This document shows, in pieces, positions 4,990-7,131 of a DNA stretch of 7,131 nucleotides (position 1 is the stretch's first letter; each line of letters begins with the position of its first letter). A program made the translations under genes and the position numbers. Source of the stretch: Candidatus Aenigmatarchaeota archaeon (GTDB taxonomy: Archaea > Aenigmatarchaeota > Aenigmatarchaeia > Aenigmatarchaeales > Aenigmatarchaeaceae); assembly GCA_017608545.1 (NCBI GenBank), contig JAFCFQ010000018.1, positions 1 through 7,131 of the forward strand, in the 5' to 3' direction. Under the pieces are notes generated by a model that worked only from the letters and a program-made list of their open reading frames with translations, made no database searches and was not told where the DNA came from.

Positions 4990-5172
4990 ATCTAATTTTT
5001 CTTTTAAATTTTCTAATCTCTGCCTCATCTCTTCAGGATATTGTAAAGATGCAACATTAACATAAGTAACAGCCTTAATCAATTCAGGATTCTTTTGATC
5101 ACTATCACTAATATATTTTGCTACCATTTCTCCTAAAATGTAACCAACAGAACAAGTTTTATTTTTCTTCAA
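4981..5172 (-). CDS. Small hypothetical protein, possibly the 3' part of a frameshifted gene
   Basis: A 63-residue ORF of unknown function. It reads like a real protein: an N-terminal part with one cysteine (KTCSVGYILGEMVAKYI), a polar middle (SDSDQKNPELIKA), and a C-terminal amphipathic helix (EEMRQRLENLKEKL). The only start in this frame is TTG at 5172; the same frame has a TAG at 5193-5191. An ATG at 5217 overlaps the DUF429 stop as ATGA, as if a coupled gene should begin there, but it runs into that TAG after eight codons. In another frame the intervening DNA encodes C-E-N-C-I-G-Y-K-H-R-K, which a one-base insertion in the A7 tract would join to the ATG. It may therefore be a broken or mis-sequenced small CxxC protein. 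It follows DUF429 by 41 bp and overlaps ftsY by 9 bp tail to tail. Confidence 0.5.
   Translation of the reverse strand: MKKNKTCSVGYILGEMVAKYISDSDQKNPELIKAVTYVNVASLQYPEEMRQRLENLKEKLDSL
4996..5012 (+). terminator. T-rich termination signal downstream of ftsY
   Basis: Seven bases after the ftsY stop begins TTTTT-C-TTTT-AAA-TTTT, the kind of intrinsic T-tract terminator common in archaea. On the other strand the same bases encode the end of the convergent small ORF, so the T content could partly reflect lysine codons there. Confidence 0.4.
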
Positions 5173-5213
5173 TTTTTCTGTGTTTGTAGCCTATACAATT
5201 TTCACAATTTTTT

Positions 5214-5690
5214 TCATTTAGGTATTATTATCCCGTCTAAATCTTCATAATTTCCTTCTAAGTACGCTTTGGCAGTTAAAGCACACAATAATGCATCGTA
5301 TTCATCCTTATTCTTTCTAGGTTCTTTAGATAAGCCTAATATCTCTTCTGATGCTCTAGAAAAAACCTCTATAACTTTATAGTTTCTTTCTCTTAGAATT
5401 TTAACTAGTTTGGAAGCTCTCAAAGCCAAAATTCTCATTGTTGGTAATAAAGGAGATAATGGCCTAAAACCTCTTCTTAGCAATTTTTCATCACATGGTC
5501 TCCAAGCTCCAAATCTAGGTAGCCAAAAAGGAGCATCTATTGCAATGCAATCAGGTTTTATTTTTTCTATTTCATTTATTATTTCTTCGTCTTTGTACAA
5601 CAACTTAGTTTCTGCTTTAGAGTTTATTAAAGAGCAAAAACCAGTTGGATTTTCAAATTTTCCAGCCAAATCTATACCAACAACTTTCAT
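5214..5690 (-). CDS. DUF429 family protein (predicted RNase H-fold nuclease)
   Basis: A 158-residue protein with the DUF429 pattern (COG2410/COG4328-type predicted nuclease). It opens with VVGIDLAG (Asp7 on the first strand). Next comes CIAIDAPFWLP (Asp52) and then RPCDEKLLRRGFRPL at 64-78. MRILALRASKL follows at 85-95, then VIEVFSRAS (Glu108). The last blocks are DEYDALLCALTAKAYLEG (Asp129, Asp132) and the terminal GIIIPK. The acidic residues on strands 1, 4 and the last helix are those expected of an RNase H-like active site. The true substrate of the family is not established. It is expressed divergently from srp54 out of a 38-bp gap and probably heads a two-gene unit with the small ORF. 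The ATG has no Shine-Dalgarno sequence, and a weak TATA-like element lies at 5712-5719 on the minus strand. Confidence 0.85.
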   Translation of the reverse strand: MKVVGIDLAGKFENPTGFCSLINSKAETKLLYKDEEIINEIEKIKPDCIAIDAPFWLPRFGAWRPCDEKLLRRGFRPLSPLLPTMRILALRASKLVKILRERNYKVIEVFSRASEEILGLSKEPRKNKDEYDALLCALTAKAYLEGNYEDLDGIIIPK

Positions 5691-5696
5691 ATTAAA

Positions 5697-5704
5697 TATT
5701 TAAA
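5697..5704 (+). promoter_or_regulatory. TATA box of the srp54-trmY operon
   Basis: TATTTAAA is centred about 28 bp upstream of the SRP54 ATG at 5729, so the mRNA is probably leaderless or nearly so. It lies only 7 bp from the divergent DUF429 start codon. Confidence 0.6.
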
Positions 5705-5711
5705 AATCATA

Positions 5712-5719
5712 AAATTAAA
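5712..5719 (-). promoter_or_regulatory. Possible TATA box of the DUF429 gene
   Basis: Read on the minus strand the bases give TTTAATTT, centred about 26 bp upstream of the ATG at 5690. It is a weaker match than the other TATA boxes in the window, but its distance is right for a leaderless transcript. Confidence 0.35.
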
Positions 5720-5728
5720 CTGTTAGTT

Positions 5729-7048
5729 ATGCTAGAAAAATTGAGTTCAGGTTTAAAAGAAGCTTTAAGAAAAATAACTAAAGCTGGTTATATTGATAAA
5801 AAAGTTTTAGATGAGTTAGCCAAAGATATTCAAAGAACTCTTTTGGCAGGAGATGTTGACATAATATTGGCTCAGAATTTAACCAAAAAAATAGAAGAAA
5901 GGGCTCTAAAAGAAAAACCACCAAAAGGAATGACACCAAAAGAGCATGTAATTAAAATAGTTTATGAAGAATTAGTGAAATTTGTTGGAAAAAAACCAGA
6001 AATAATGATGAGACCTGGAAAAATAATGTTCATTGGTTTGTATGGAAGCGGAAAAACTACTTCAATAGGAAAAGTAGCAAAGTATTATCAAAAAAGAGGA
6101 TTAAGACCAGCTTTAATAGGTTGTGATATACACAGACCAGCTGCAATGGATCAGTTATCTCAATTAGCGTCTCAAATTCATGTCCCTTGTTATGCTCCTA
6201 AAGATGTAAAAGATCCTATAGAGATTTTAAAGACAGGTCTTGAAAAATTCAAAAAATATGATATAATAATAATCGATGCTTCAGGAAGAAGTGCTTTAGA
6301 TAAAGATTTGGCAGAAGAATTAAAAAAACTAGCAGAGTTTGCGAAACCAGATGAAGTTTTATTAACAATACCAGCAGACTTAGGACAAGCTGCAGGTGAA
6401 CAAGCAAAAGGTTTTAAAGAGTTAGTAGGAATAACAGGAATATTCTTAACTAAAATGGATGGGACAGCTAGAGGTGGTGGGGCAATAACATCTTGTGCAA
6501 TTACAGGGGCACCGATAAAATTCATTGGAACAGGAGAAAAACTTGATGCAATAGAGGTTTTTGATCCTGATAGATTCATATCAAGATTAATAGGATTTGG
6601 AGACATTCAAGGTCTTTTAGAAAAAGCAAAAGAAGCTGAAGTTAAACCTGAAACAGTTAAAAAAATTGTTGAAGGAAAATTCACAATAAACGAGTTCTAC
6701 GAACAAATAAAATCAATTCAAAAAATGGGTTCTTTAAAATCTATTTTAGGAATGATGCCAGGACTTCCAATGAAATTACCTAAAGATTTTGATGTCTCTA
6801 AACAAGAAGAAAAAATGAAAAAATGGAAATATGCGATAGAATCAATGACAAAAGAAGAAAGAGAAAATCCAAGAATAATAGATGCTTCAAGAGTTAAAAG
6901 AATAGCAAAAGGTTCTGGAACAAAAGAATCTGAAGTAAGAGAACTTTTAAAGTATTATGAGCAAATGAGAAAAATGATTAAAATGTTTTCTGGAAAAAGA
7001 GGAATGATATCTAAACTTGCTAAGAAATTCAAAGGTTTTAAGCTATGA
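5729..7048 (+). CDS. srp54: Signal recognition particle protein SRP54
   Basis: A 439-residue SRP54, full length. The N domain (about 1-90) includes LLAGDVDIILAQNL. The G domain carries G1 GLYGSGKTTS (103-112), DIHRPAAMDQL (133-143), G3 DASGR (183-187), ADLGQAAGEQAKGF (216-229), G4 TKMD (241-244), GGGAITSC and GTGEKLDAIEVFDPDRFISRLIGFGD. The methionine-rich M domain (about 300-439) has the flexible SILGMMPGLPMKLP segment at 338-351, for signal-sequence capture, and the SRP RNA-binding helices with ASRVKRIAKGSGTKESEV at 386-403. It binds 7S RNA and signal peptides emerging from the ribosome and docks on FtsY, encoded 0.7 kb upstream. Several GTPase motifs differ from the usual GxQGSGKTTT, DTYRPAA and DTAGR. 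The start codon follows a TATA box without a leader; the stop overlaps trmY (ATGA). Confidence 0.96.
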   Translation: MLEKLSSGLKEALRKITKAGYIDKKVLDELAKDIQRTLLAGDVDIILAQNLTKKIEERALKEKPPKGMTPKEHVIKIVYEELVKFVGKKPEIMMRPGKIMFIGLYGSGKTTSIGKVAKYYQKRGLRPALIGCDIHRPAAMDQLSQLASQIHVPCYAPKDVKDPIEILKTGLEKFKKYDIIIIDASGRSALDKDLAEELKKLAEFAKPDEVLLTIPADLGQAAGEQAKGFKELVGITGIFLTKMDGTARGGGAITSCAITGAPIKFIGTGEKLDAIEVFDPDRFISRLIGFGDIQGLLEKAKEAEVKPETVKKIVEGKFTINEFYEQIKSIQKMGSLKSILGMMPGLPMKLPKDFDVSKQEEKMKKWKYAIESMTKEERENPRIIDASRVKRIAKGSGTKESEVRELLKYYEQMRKMIKMFSGKRGMISKLAKKFKGFKL

Positions 7049-7131
7049 GAACTTTTGTTCTCTACACAAGAGGTAAAACAGATTCTGGATTCAAATTAGA
7101 AGATTTGCCTTCTGCAGGAAGAATCGATTTG
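7045..7131 (+). CDS. trmY: tRNA pseudouridine(54) N1-methyltransferase TrmY, 3' truncated by window edge
   Basis: The first 29 residues are MRTFVLYTRGKTDSGF followed by KLEDLPSAGRIDL. The M-R-x-F-V start and the x-L-x-D-L-P-x-A-G-R-x-D block are the N-terminal signature of TrmY (formerly DUF358), a SAM-dependent SPOUT methyltransferase that makes N1-methylpseudouridine at position 54 of the archaeal tRNA T loop. The family is about 200 residues, so most of the gene is outside the window. The ATG overlaps the SRP54 stop (ATGA), and AGGT (7033-7036) eight bases upstream can serve as a Shine-Dalgarno site, so it is the second gene of the srp54 operon. The SAM-binding knot cannot be checked here. 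Confidence 0.82.
   Translation, partial: MRTFVLYTRGKTDSGFKLEDLPSAGRIDL

Noticed and set aside
5410..5703. Plus-strand ORF of 97 codons opposite DUF429.
   Set aside because: DUF429 on the minus strand carries the conserved family motifs, and this frame has no promoter or ribosome-binding site of its own.
6190..6606. Minus-strand ORF of 138 codons opposite srp54.
   Set aside because: It is antisense to the SRP54 G domain and has no independent support.

Overview
The window is AT-rich, gene-dense and unmistakably archaeal. It carries ribosomal proteins S19e, L39e and L31e, initiation factor aIF6, prefoldin alpha, archaeal-type SRP54 and FtsY, a tRNA with bulge-helix-bulge introns, and TATA boxes 26-28 bp upstream of leaderless genes. 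Small proteins, ATGA overlaps, a cut-down RNase P subunit, a short PDCD5 homologue and two introns in one tRNA suggest a small-genome lineage, most likely a DPANN-type archaeon. That placement is inference; there is no marker here that fixes the phylum.

Layout. (1) 1-345: 3' two thirds of an adenosine-specific kinase (DUF355 family). (2) 378-478: tRNA-Gly(UCC) interrupted by two introns, with its own TATA box. (3) 528-1004: a VIT1/CCC1-like membrane protein, apparently leaderless. (4) 1042-2542: a tight information-processing operon: truncated RNase P subunit Rnp4/Rpp21, S19e, PDCD5-like DNA-binding protein, L39e (too short for a routine ORF cutoff) and L31e with a long charged tail. (5) 2587-4989: a second transcription start, then aIF6, prefoldin alpha and FtsY. 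(6) 5690-4981 on the minus strand: a DUF429 RNase H-fold protein followed by a small unknown ORF, convergent with ftsY. (7) 5729-7131: SRP54, then the start of TrmY, divergent from DUF429.

The genes combine translation, RNA maturation and co-translational targeting. S19e, L39e and L31e are 40S/50S-type ribosomal proteins, aIF6 controls subunit joining, prefoldin and SRP54/FtsY handle nascent chains (folding versus membrane delivery), and Rnp4 and TrmY process tRNA. The order rnp4-S19e-PDCD5-L39e-L31e-aIF6-pfdA-ftsY-srp54 is the widespread archaeal cluster, here without the L20a/L18a gene that often sits between aIF6 and pfdA.

No mobile element, CRISPR array or defence system was seen, and no gene-free stretch longer than 300 bases exists. 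The most notable points are the double-intron tRNA with two near-ideal bulge-helix-bulge folds, the RNase P subunit without its zinc ribbon, the divergent GTPase motifs in SRP54, and the ambiguous minus-strand small ORF.
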